Positions 55,708 through 64,000 of a stretch of 64,000 nucleotides of DNA are shown in pieces. Position numbers and translations under genes: made by a program. The notes under the pieces were generated by a model. The model was not told where the DNA came from. It ran no database searches and was given only the letters and a program-made list of their open reading frames with translations. How positions within the stretch are numbered: position 1 is the stretch's first letter; every line of letters begins with the position of its first letter. Source of the DNA: Chrysophaeum taylorii (taxonomy: Eukaryota; Sar; Pelagophyceae; Pelagomonadales; Pelagomonadaceae); assembly GCA_029834535.1 (NCBI GenBank), contig JAQMWT010000531.1, positions 1-64,000 on the forward strand, read 5' to 3'.

Positions 55708-56799
55708 ATGTGGTGGTGCGGGAAAGCACAAGAAGAAGCAGCACCGTTGTCGGCGGACGTCATCTCGGACGCGTGCCAGCAACAACGCGCGGCCGTATCG
55801 CGGGGCGTGCTCCCGGAGCGCATGAGGGGCTGGGACGGCGCGTTGGCCAAGGCGTCCTCGCGCACGATTATGACCTTCTTTCCCGCCACGCGGGTTGACC
55901 AGACGGCCTTCTCGCAGCAGAAATGCCACGACGACCACGCCGCCATCAAGCCCTCGTTGGCCTTTTATCAATGGCTTGTCTCCCAACCACGACAGGCCTG
56001 GCAGCTTCGCGGCAATCTGAACCTCGGCGACGACGAACTCGGCGACGCGCTCGGCGAGTTAAGCGACGTCCTTCGTATCACGTCCGCCTCGCTGTGGGGC
56101 GGTATTGGAGGTTCGCGCACGCCCTTACACGCCGACGCCGTTCACGCACTCGTCCTCCAAGTCGCCGGGACCAAAAAGTTCTTTCTGTGCTCGCGCGACG
56201 AAATATCCGACGCCGTGGACGCCGGAAAACTCCCGCGGGCAGTCCTCGACGACGCCACAACGGAGAGCTATTGCGTACGTCGCGTCGTATTTTCGGGAGT
56301 ATAACATGTTCTTTTAGGTCGACGGCTCGCTCGCCTCGGTGTACGGCCTCGATGCCCCGACGCCCAAGGGCCCTTCCGGGCACCTTGCCGTGCTGGAGGC
56401 TGGCGACTGTCTCCTGCTCCCATCAGGGTTGTACCACGATGTCGAATGCGACGATGACAGTGCAGCTCTCTCGTTGACCGTCCGATTCGAGTTGGATGAG
56501 CCGATCGGCGCCGTCGACGCGCCTTGCCATCGAGAGGAGAATGACGCTCGGCGAAAAAAGGGCGACGACCTTCGCAAACTTCTCTGGCGATTAGCTTTGA
56601 AAAAGGCCGCCATTGTGCAGAAGCAGCGATTGCGCGACAACCCACCACCGTCGGACAGGTAAGGGTGTCGACGACCGCTCTCGTCGTGGTGGTGGTGGTG
56701 GTGGTGGTGGTGGTGAACATTCGCTCGCCGTCGACCCGCAGGCCGTTCAGTAGCGATTTTTTTCCTCCTGGCGGCGGGGACAAACAACGCGCTGCTTGA
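55708..56799 (+). CDS. JmjC/cupin-8-like 2-oxoglutarate oxygenase
   Basis: Exons 55708-56274 and 56318 onward are joined by a 43-nt intron (donor gtacgt, acceptor ttttag), restoring one frame. The product has a JmjC (cupin 8) core: GGSRTPLHADAVHALVLQVAGTKKF, with the metal-binding His and Asp in HAD, then the second half with GDCLLLPSGLYHDVE, where the distal His lies in YHD. A later Arg of the strand LTVRF may bind 2-oxoglutarate. Such enzymes hydroxylate protein or RNA side chains; the substrate is unknown. The 3' end is open to choice: an intron at 56659-56741 (cag/gtaagg donor) leads to 321 residues ending at 56799, whereas reading through stops at 56662 (303 residues) because the donor itself spells the stop. 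I chose the spliced version because all lengths agree in frame. Confidence 0.72.
56686..56715. repeat. (GTG)10 trinucleotide run
   Basis: A pure gtg run of 30 bases, inside the proposed last intron of the JmjC-like gene or just past its stop. Confidence 0.85.
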
Positions 56800-57351
56800 C
56801 TTTGTCATCATCTCCGCCCTAATAATATTTTATATAGTAACGAAGCTCGAAGAAGCCCGTCCGAACAGAACAGGCGGTGTCATCGTTACAAGTGTTGACC
56901 TCGTAATTACTCCTACTGAGCTGCGCACCGCGACTCTCTATCACAAGAGTGTGCGTGCGCACGGCGGTCCTTTAGTTGTTGCTTGAAAAAAAAAATACAA
57001 CTGAAAAAAACGCAAAGAAAAAGGACGGGACGTATGTTCACCGGGGTTAGCGCGCGAAGAGGAGCAAAGGTGCAATTTACTGAAAACGACGACGACGACG
57101 ACGACGACGAAAACGAGATTCGGAGAGAGAAAAGGTCGAACGATAAGATGGCGGCTACGAGTGCGCAGCCGGAAAGCAGCGCACTAGGTCAGTGGCGGCG
57201 GAACGCGACATCCGGAGATTAAAAGTAATCAGTTCGCGTTCGCCGCCAGAGAGCATCGAAAGGGCTACCACCGCGTCGACAAATGGAGGAGAAGCACAAC
57301 AACATGTTGTGACGCGGGGGGGATCAAGAGGAAAAGTGCGCACGTAATTAA
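56800..57351. other. Intergenic region, no gene supported
   Basis: About 550 bases between convergent genes. It has A-rich tracts at 56986-57025 and a (gac)n run at 57089-57110. One frame (56983-57222, 79 residues) is highly charged and low-complexity; I do not accept it as a gene. Confidence 0.5.
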
Positions 57352-58800
57352 TTAAATAACGACCTTCTTGGCAAGGCCAGGAATGGGAACTATATCCTTG
57401 TAGGCGAGCGTGCCGTACTGCGAGAGAAGAACGCCGTATATATATAGAAAGACACAAAAAAAAAAGTGAGTGCTGCGAACTCACCACCAACAGGAAGAAG
57501 CCGAGAAGCTCGAGGTACGAGAAGACGTCCCACTTTTCGCCGCTGTCGTGGTCGTCGAATCCGTACCAGATAACGATACCTACGGAAGAAGTCGAAAACA
57601 ACAGTCAGTTGAGTGAGACACAAACAAGCAGCCCGACTCACCGGTGATCCAAACGCCGAGAGTTCTGCAGGACTCGAGAATCGAGCGCATGACGGCGGAA
57701 AGTTGCTTGGTGACCATGTTGCCGACGAGGTTGTAGACGAGGAGGGCGACGCCCGAGATGGCGGTAAGCAAAATGAGGGCGTCCGAATTAGTCAGTTGGA
57801 CCCAGGTGTCGACGAAGTCTTCGTGCCAGATGTCGGAGGCCGCGCCGCCGCCGAGCTTGGGCGAGTAGGTGAGCGCAGGCGCGAGAACGACGAAGTACAG
57901 GACGCCCCAGATGCCCTCCCAGCCGACGAGCAAGGTGGGCGTGACGTTCAAACGGACCATCAAGTGCTCCTCGAGGACAAACTGGACAGCTCCCACGACC
58001 TGGCCCAAGAGGATGAGACCGATACCGAGGATGTAGGTGTCGGCGCTCGCTCCGCTCGTGTCCTCGCCCAGGAGTCCAGCGACGCCCACGACGACGATAG
58101 CGAGGCAGACGACGGCGATCGCGGCCCAGCGGGTCGGGGTCATGACCTTGCCCATGTAGCGAATCGAAAGCGCGCAGGTGAAGATGATGACCGAGCCGCG
58201 CATCATCTGGTAGGTCGAAGACGTGACCCACAACAGACCCGCCTGCGCGAGGACCGTCTGGACGAGATCTGTGAGAGCGGGATAGGCGATGAGGCGGATG
58301 GCGCGAGCCGAAGGCTCCTGTTGCTTCTTATCGGGGACGGGAGAGAGGAGCGGTTCTCCGAAGTCGCTCGGGATAGCTACCGGCGCAGTTCGGGCCTGCC
58401 GTTCGCGGTACCACTTGGTGACCTTTGCAATCACAAAGCACAGAGACATGGCGAGTTTCATCACGAGAGTCTGGAACCACGGCTTGTCGAATTTGCAGTT
58501 TTTCCACTTTTCGTCGTCGTCGTAGTCGTCGTCGTCGTGCTTATCGCATCGGTCCGTGCCCTGGGACCGCGTGTTGTATTGGAGCTTGGAGGTGATGGTC
58601 GAGGCCGTGCCGCAGACGACGATGAGTACCGACAACAACAGGGGTCCGAGGAGGCACCCGAAGTCGGGATCATCTTCGTCCTTGACCAGGGCCCCGCAGC
58701 ATAACGTTTCCTCCACGATCACCTCGACGTGCGGCGCCTCGGGCATCGCGACCGTCTCGACCTCGGCCTCCTTCGTCTCGTCGGCCTCCTCGTCCCTCAT
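57352..58800 (-). CDS. SLC35F6-like membrane transporter
   Basis: Three exons on the minus strand, 58800-57642, 57579-57485 and 57417-57352, encode 439 residues. Introns are 62 and 67 nt, both with gtgagt donors. The family match to SLC35F6 (C2orf18, drug/metabolite transporter superfamily) is clear: SSTYQMMRGSVIIFTCALS, GQVVGAVQFVLEEHLMVR, and NMVTKQLSAVMRSILESCRTLGVWI, then a last helix YLELLGFFLLV. About nine or ten membrane helices are visible. The first 100 or so residues add an acidic cytosolic segment and a hydrophilic insert rich in Asp between helices one and two. In animals this protein is lysosomal or mitochondrial; the substrate is not known. The end is a short hydrophilic tail, ending VVI. 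Confidence 0.85.
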
Positions 58801-58969
58801 TGGGTCACGAACGACTCGTGAAACTCAACCTTAGACCTAGCGATCGATCACTTCTCTCGAGAGTTGACACCACCACCACCAACCACCAAGGAGGGGTAAG
58901 CAATAATAATGTAGTCGTTGTTGACCTTGTTTTGATTGAAAACCCCCCTCGACCTTCTTCCTTCCCACA
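58801..58969. promoter_or_regulatory. 169-bp divergent promoter region (SLC35F6-like / GNB1L)
   Basis: Separates two divergent start codons. It has (cca)n-like and (taa)n runs. No TATA box is recognised. Confidence 0.4.
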
Positions 58970-60034
58970 ATGAAGCCGCCCGAGCCCGAATATTGCTTGC
59001 GTGCGCACAACGAGTCGGTGACGTGCGTGCGGTTCGTGGGGTCGAAATTGGCGTCGGGCGACACCGCGGGGCAGGCCAAGTTGTGGGATCTCGTGCTGCA
59101 GCGACCTATCGTGGAATGGGCGTCGTCGACGGAGGGTCTGCTGGAGGTGTTCGAGCACGCGGGCGGGCGGGAGGTGTTGACGCAGGCGCGCGACGGGAAA
59201 ATCAAGTTGTGGGACATCGAACGGCTGTCCTCGCCCGAGACGGCTCTTTCGAGGTCGATCCACACCGACGCGTTTCACTTCGCGCGGTGCAGCGTCGCGA
59301 GGCGAGGCGCGGTACCGGATGGCGCGTCGAACGCGGCTTTCGACGCTCCCGACGCTTCGGACTACTTGGTCCTCGCGCCTTCCGAGCCCATGGAGTCGAT
59401 GACGCTCTGGGACACGCGGTGCGAAACGTACGCGCAGCGACTGGTGCTCTCGGAAAGCGACAACAAGGCGCTCGGGATGGTGATGAGCTCCAAGCTGTGG
59501 CTTCCGGCCGCGCGAGGGGGACGACCGCTCGCCCTCATCGGCTACGAAAGCGGCGATGTCGTCGCCTGGGACCTCACCAAGATGATGCCGCACCTCCACT
59601 CGCGGTGCACGGTCTTCAAGTCGCCGGTCATGGGTCTCGATATCGACGAGGCTGGCAGCCGCCTCTTCGCCGCCGGCATCGAACCAAAGGCGCGGGTGTG
59701 CAGAATAGACGACCACCGCATCGTTCCCCGCGGGCCGGCCCTCCCGGTGAACTGCGAGGCTTCCGAGCACGCGAAGGACGGCGTCGGCCAACTTGCGCTC
59801 CGTCCCGACGGCAAGCTCTTCGCGACCGGGGGCTGGGACTACCGGATCCGGCTCTTCTCGGCCAAGCCCCCCAACTACAGGCCCCTCGCCGTGCTCCGGT
59901 ATCACGACGCCTCTGTCAACGCCCTCGACTTCTCTCCGGACTCGGCTCTCCTCGCGGCGGGCTCGAAGGACACGAAAATCTCTGTCTGGCGACTCTACCC
60001 CCCCCCTTGTGTCGAAAAGAAGAAGAAGACGTAG
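58970..60034 (+). CDS. GNB1L: WD40 protein GNB1L / ASA1-like
   Basis: A 354-residue seven-bladed WD40 protein. Family marks: [14 protein letters not shown] at the start, [31 protein letters not shown], and the end block [50 protein letters not shown]. This is the GNB1L (animals) or Asa1 (fungi) family, a partner of the TTT (Tel2-Tti1-Tti2) complex and HSP90 pathway that matures PIKK kinases such as TOR and ATM. The length is close to human GNB1L (327). Intronless. Its stop is 35 bp upstream of the next ATG. Confidence 0.88.
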   Translation: MKPPEPEYCLRAHNESVTCVRFVGSKLASGDTAGQAKLWDLVLQRPIVEWASSTEGLLEVFEHAGGREVLTQARDGKIKLWDIERLSSPETALSRSIHTDAFHFARCSVARRGAVPDGASNAAFDAPDASDYLVLAPSEPMESMTLWDTRCETYAQRLVLSESDNKALGMVMSSKLWLPAARGGRPLALIGYESGDVVAWDLTKMMPHLHSRCTVFKSPVMGLDIDEAGSRLFAAGIEPKARVCRIDDHRIVPRGPALPVNCEASEHAKDGVGQLALRPDGKLFATGGWDYRIRLFSAKPPNYRPLAVLRYHDASVNALDFSPDSALLAAGSKDTKISVWRLYPPPCVEKKKKT

Positions 60035-60069
60035 TAAATAATAATAATAATAGCCCTAGAATTGTACGG

Positions 60070-62586
60070 ATGTTGATGTTCAAGTTGTTGGTGGTGGTGG
60101 TGGTGATCGGCGGCGGCGCCGCGGTCGAGAGAACGCCGCGACGGACCGCAGCGCGCGCCGTCGGCAAAGAAGGGTTTGAAGAGGAGGAGGCCAAGAAGAA
60201 GAAGAAGAAGAGCGTCGGGTGCTTGATCGTGGGGCTCGGGGGGAACAACGGCGTGACGGTGGTCGCCGGGCTGGTGGCGAACCGGCGCAAGGTCGAGTGG
60301 GAGGGCTCGAAACGGAAGTGCGAGGCCGACTGGACGGGGTGCGTGACGCAGCAGGCGTCGAGGCGCGAGGCGTACGAGCTGTGCGCGTTCGAGGACGCCA
60401 AAATTGGAGGTTGGGACGTTCGGGAGACGCGATTGGGCGACGCGCTCGTCGAGGCGCGGATTCTCGACCCGACGCTCGCGTCGGAGGTGCGGGACGAGAT
60501 GAACACGATGGGCGTGTGGCCGGGGGTCTGGGACCCCGAGTATATCGGGGAGACGCAGCACGCGACGGCGACGCGGACGATCGAGGGGTCGATTCCCGAG
60601 AAGCTCGAACGCGTGAGACGAGACATCCGCGGCTTTCGGGAGGGCGTCGACGGACACACGACGGTGGTGTGGTCGGCGAGCGTCGAGGCCCCCTCGGCCC
60701 TCGACCCGGAGCTCGTCTCGACGGCAGATCGGCTGCTCGAGACGCTTTCGGATTCTCGAATCGAACGCGTCCCCCCGAGCCTCGTCTACGCCGCGGCAGC
60801 CGCGCTCGAGGGCTGCAGCTTCGTGAACGGCGGATCCCAGGACACGATTTGCCCCGGGCTCGAGGAGTTGTTTGCGCGGCACGGCGGGTACTGCCTCGGG
60901 ACCGATTTCAAGGCCGGCCAGACCAAGTTCAAGTCGGCGGCCGTCGAGTACCTCCAAGCTCTCGCCCTCCGCGTCAAGGTGGTCGCGAGCTCGAACCACC
61001 TCGGGAACAACGACATGAAGTCGCTCCTCGGGCGCCCCCAGCGCGACGCCAAGCTCCGCGTTAAATCCGACATCTTTCCGCCGGACTCGACGATCGAAAG
61101 TCACGTCGTATCGGTCATGTACGCGCCCTACGTAGGCGACGAAAAGCGAGACTTTGTCGAGTATACGAGCGAGGCCTTTCTCTCGCAGCTCCACACGATG
61201 GTCACTTACACGCGCTGTTCGGATTCGGTGCTCTGCGCGCCCCTCATAATCGACGCCTGCGTCTGGTGCGACGCCTTCCGACGTCGCCGAGTTCCCCGCT
61301 CCGAGGTCGAGAAAGCTCTCGCTTACCTCTTCAAGGTTTCTTCTTCTTCTTCTTCCGAAAACAGCTACTACTTTTTTGCCCAAATGCGCGACCTCGAGGA
61401 GGCGTGCCGCCAACATCTTCGTCGACGACGCGCGACGACGACGGCGGGCGAGCCCCCTTTGGTCGCGTGCGCGGGGCTCGCGTGCCTCGACCTCGAACTC
61501 GGGAGAGCGTCGACGCCGTCGTCGCTCGAGAGCATCGCGACCTTCCGGGGCACGACGGAGAAACCGGGGGGTTCCGCGCCCCAGGTCGCCACGGCCCTCG
61601 CGGGCCTCGGCCAGCGTTGCGTCGTCGTTTCCAACCTCGGCGACGACGCGCCCGGAGCCAGGCTCCGAAGCCTTCTCGCGGAGATCGGCGTCGAATGCCT
61701 CGGGAGGGGGGGGTCGACCGGGGTCGCCGTTGTACCCGTCTTCGAGGCAGGCGGCCGCGGCTGTTACTTTGATCCCGGCGCCAACGCGGACTTCGGCCCC
61801 GAGGACGTCGCCGCCGCCCTTAAAGATCTCGAAGACGACGACGTCGCGGCGCTTCACGTCGGATACCCTCACCTCCTTCCCTCGCTCTGCGGAGACGCGC
61901 TCGCCGACGTGCTCGTCGACTCTGCTGCCAAATCCCTCCTCACGAGCCTCGACCTCAACGGCATCCAGCCCCACCACCGCCTCGGCGACGCCGTGCTCCC
62001 GAAGAGAGCCACGGCCGCCGTCGACGTCCTCCACGCGAACCGCCGAGAGGCCGCCACCCTCCTGGGCCAAACCGACGCGAACCTCTCGGACCTCGCGCGC
62101 GACCTCGCGCGCCAAAGCGGCGCGGCCCTCGTCTCCGTCACCGACGGCGCCAACGGCGCCGTCCTCGTCGTCGCCGACGCCGACCGACTCGGTGCCTCGT
62201 CCATCCCGCTCGCGTGGGCCTCCTCCGAAGCTCGCGTCCCTGCCTACTCGCCCGCCGGGGCGACCACCGTCAACGCCAACGGCGCCGGCGACGCCTTTGT
62301 CGCGGGACTCATCACCGGCGCCCTCCGCGCTAAGTCCGACGACGCGACCTCCTTTTCTCTCGATCACGTCGGAAAGCTCGCCGCGCTCGCGGCGTACCTC
62401 CGCGTCGTAAGAGCCCCGCCGATGCACCTCTCCGACATCGTCGACGCCCTCGACGCCGCGGACGCCGGCAACCGCTCCATCCTCCTCGACGACGAGTCCG
62501 CTCATTCCTCTTTCGTCCTGCCTCCCGAGCTCCCCATCGCCGAACGCCCCCCTCCGCGCCAGGACGCGCCGCCTGGCCTCCCCTAA
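60070..62586 (+). CDS. Fusion: inositol-3-phosphate synthase plus PfkB-family carbohydrate kinase
   Basis: One 838-residue frame with no intron. Residues 1-18 form a hydrophobic signal; 19-47 are basic and acidic low-complexity. At about 48-445 is a complete inositol-3-phosphate synthase: NAD site GLGGNNG at 55-61, then [45 protein letters not shown], and the late block [18 protein letters not shown]. It converts glucose 6-phosphate to inositol 3-phosphate. From about 465 a PfkB-family kinase follows: [37 protein letters not shown], and the signature NANGAGDAF with catalytic Asp741. PfkB kinases phosphorylate sugars or inositol; plant myo-inositol kinase belongs here. The two domains are linked by about 20 residues with a Ser run. 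The signal suggests the secretory route or plastid. A single transcript is not proven, but no stop or splice site separates them. Confidence 0.85.
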   Translation: MLMFKLLVVVVVIGGGAAVERTPRRTAARAVGKEGFEEEEAKKKKKKSVGCLIVGLGGNNGVTVVAGLVANRRKVEWEGSKRKCEADWTGCVTQQASRREAYELCAFEDAKIGGWDVRETRLGDALVEARILDPTLASEVRDEMNTMGVWPGVWDPEYIGETQHATATRTIEGSIPEKLERVRRDIRGFREGVDGHTTVVWSASVEAPSALDPELVSTADRLLETLSDSRIERVPPSLVYAAAAALEGCSFVNGGSQDTICPGLEELFARHGGYCLGTDFKAGQTKFKSAAVEYLQALALRVKVVASSNHLGNNDMKSLLGRPQRDAKLRVKSDIFPPDSTIESHVVSVMYAPYVGDEKRDFVEYTSEAFLSQLHTMVTYTRCSDSVLCAPLIIDACVWCDAFRRRRVPRSEVEKALAYLFKVSSSSSSENSYYFFAQMRDLEEACRQHLRRRRATTTAGEPPLVACAGLACLDLELGRASTPSSLESIATFRGTTEKPGGSAPQVATALAGLGQRCVVVSNLGDDAPGARLRSLLAEIGVECLGRGGSTGVAVVPVFEAGGRGCYFDPGANADFGPEDVAAALKDLEDDDVAALHVGYPHLLPSLCGDALADVLVDSAAKSLLTSLDLNGIQPHHRLGDAVLPKRATAAVDVLHANRREAATLLGQTDANLSDLARDLARQSGAALVSVTDGANGAVLVVADADRLGASSIPLAWASSEARVPAYSPAGATTVNANGAGDAFVAGLITGALRAKSDDATSFSLDHVGKLAALAAYLRVVRAPPMHLSDIVDALDAADAGNRSILLDDESAHSSFVLPPELPIAERPPPRQDAPPGLP

Positions 62587-64000
62587 CTTACCTTCCTTCG
62601 CCCTTGTGATGACTCATCCATCCGTGGCCGCCGCCGCCGGAACGCGGGGGAATCGGGATTGTATCTCATTCCAGATGCTTGCTCGCTTCTGCATTCGCCA
62701 CGCGGCCCCTTGAGACAACGACGGGTCTCTCCGTCCGCCACATCGGATTTCTCGCTGTGCCTGCCGTACCAGAGCTCGCGGCTTTTGGCCAAGGACGCCG
62801 CGCGCACGCTCGGTGCGTATGTCGGACAGATTCAATGCGCGTCGTCGCCCGCAGTCGCCCACCCCTTGAACTTTTATTATTGTTTCTGGACAGAATCCTG
62901 TCAGAGATTTTTAATGCTGCTTGCTGCTGGTGCGCACATCAATCCGAACGAAGGACACTTCACTATATACGCGTCCCGGTGTGTGAGATAGCCATGAGCC
63001 GCGCTCGCACGGCACCGGCGATAAGCGCCACCGAAAGAATATTGATATGTCTAGTCCAGTGCGCCTAGCTCCGAACGAAACAAGCCAACTCCCACTTGTG
63101 AGAGGATGAAATCGCGGACGACACGACCTTGATTTTCTTCTTTCGATATGGAGTGTCGCAGCAGACGAATCGAATAACACGGTAGCGCGAATGCTGGCGG
63201 CTTCAAGGAAGCTCGGCCGCACGGAAAGAAGGCACCGGAAGTCTTGATGTGGGACGACCAACCCGGCGATTCCGTGCCTCGGAACCACAACCCGCGGTTC
63301 GCGAAGCGAAGCCGCCCACGAGCAGCGCTCCAAAGAACACATCGATTTGGGTTGTTGGGCTGTCGATCGTCCGGTCGACCGCGCGTTCACGCATTGGGGG
63401 ACCACCGTAGACTGCGCGCATCAACCACTCGCGCCACGGGTCTGAAGAAAACGACAAAATGACGCGCGGTGACTTGTTGTGCGCGAGCATCCGAGGCAAG
63501 GCTGGGCGCGATGGACCTTGCTCGACGAAGACGAGCTGCCGAGGAGGAAGAGAGGAGGATGACAACGCCGCGATCGAGATCTGAGACGCAGCAAGTCATT
63601 TCAAACCGGCGGTTGGACGGACGCGGAAGAGTAGACGAGTCGTGACGACGATAGCACAGCCATATTCTGAAAGGACTCTATGGGCTTGGACGGAAACAAG
63701 GGAAGATCGTCTGCGCGACGGGGACGGTTGGTGGTGCTTCCGTGAACGTGTCAGAAATCACCTATCTCCAGAAGCTCAACGACGACGATCCAAAAGCGTA
63801 GCGGCCGTTGGCCCGCGGCCGATAAGTCTGCAGCGACGGACGGAGCAAACTCTATATTCCTTCGACGAGTTGAACAAGTAGAATCCGAAGTAGTATCACC
63901 ATCGCCGCGGTCTGATCTTGCCGTGCTTGGGTGTTCGCCCTTTCTTATAGTCGTCGACCGTGAAGTGAAGGAAGGACCCCTGGCTACGGCTGGCTAATTT
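62587..64000. other. 1.4 kb with no recognisable gene
   Basis: Base composition is close to that of the coding regions, yet open frames on both strands are short and none shows a known domain. No tRNA-like cloverleaf or repeat was noticed. A gene may start beyond the right edge. Confidence 0.45.

Noticed and set aside
58936-60069. Extension of the inositol synthase frame upstream through GNB1L
   Set aside because: The frame happens to stay open, but here another frame encodes a complete WD40 protein, and the synthase has its own ATG and signal at 60070.
59995-62505. Minus-strand frame of 836 codons opposite the inositol synthase/PfkB gene
   Set aside because: A by-product of high third-position GC; composition is Arg/Gly/Glu-rich without domains, whereas the plus strand has two complete enzyme domains.
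62659-63881. Several frames of 70 to 164 codons near the right edge
   Set aside because: None shows a known domain or convincing composition on either strand; kept as unannotated.

Overview
The window reads as nuclear DNA from a compact, GC-rich, intron-poor unicellular eukaryote. The evidence is eukaryote-only genes (TFIIH subunit TFB5, MORC ATPase, OPA3, intraflagellar transport protein IFT56, WDR55, GNB1L, SLC35F6-like carrier), short GT-AG introns of about 38 to 83 nt, and intergenic gaps as small as 12 and 35 bp. IFT56 implies a flagellated stage. A microalga of the stramenopile type (pelagophyte-like) is my best guess, but no single gene here proves the lineage.

Layout. (1) Bases 1 to 25081 are one enormous plus-strand gene, cut by the left edge, for a Gly/Ser/Thr-rich repeat protein. 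Its repeats are nested: about 15 residues, six of which make a 91-residue unit; eight units make a roughly 2.2-kb half; two halves make a 4.37-kb block (1457 residues) present about 3.9 times. The last 170 or so residues are a non-repeat C-terminal domain. The first 13 kb is broken by some 30 single-base frameshifts while the last 12 kb is clean, which looks like sequence or assembly error rather than decay. (2) 25.7-28 kb: OPA3 (minus), TFB5 and a glycosyltransferase (plus, 12 bp apart). (3) 28-33 kb: a looser stretch with a mitochondrial-carrier-like relic, an unknown multi-pass membrane protein, a spliced short-chain dehydrogenase, a 164-bp foldback element next to an NTF2-like fragment, and a perfect 162-bp tandem duplication. 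(4) 32.8-46.9 kb: MORC ATPase, a CS-domain membrane protein, WDR55, a very large IQ/ankyrin/WW protein probably spliced from two open frames, and a threonine dehydratase-like enzyme. (5) 46.9-53.3 kb: a sulfotransferase plus 2-oxoglutarate oxygenase fusion, a gene-poor 1.7 kb, and a C69 peptidase. (6) 53.5-62.6 kb: IFT56, a JmjC-like oxygenase, SLC35F6-like transporter, GNB1L/ASA1, and a fusion of inositol-3-phosphate synthase with a PfkB sugar kinase. (7) The last 1.4 kb shows no recognisable gene.

The genes are mostly unrelated housekeeping or cell-biology functions, as expected for a eukaryotic chromosome, so no operon-like logic is claimed. The most notable items are the inositol-3-phosphate synthase/PfkB fusion (two activities that could both yield inositol 3-phosphate), the four-level repeat protein, the sulfotransferase/oxygenase fusion, the foldback element, and a possible 20-nt intron. 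All calls are from reading the sequence; no searches were run.
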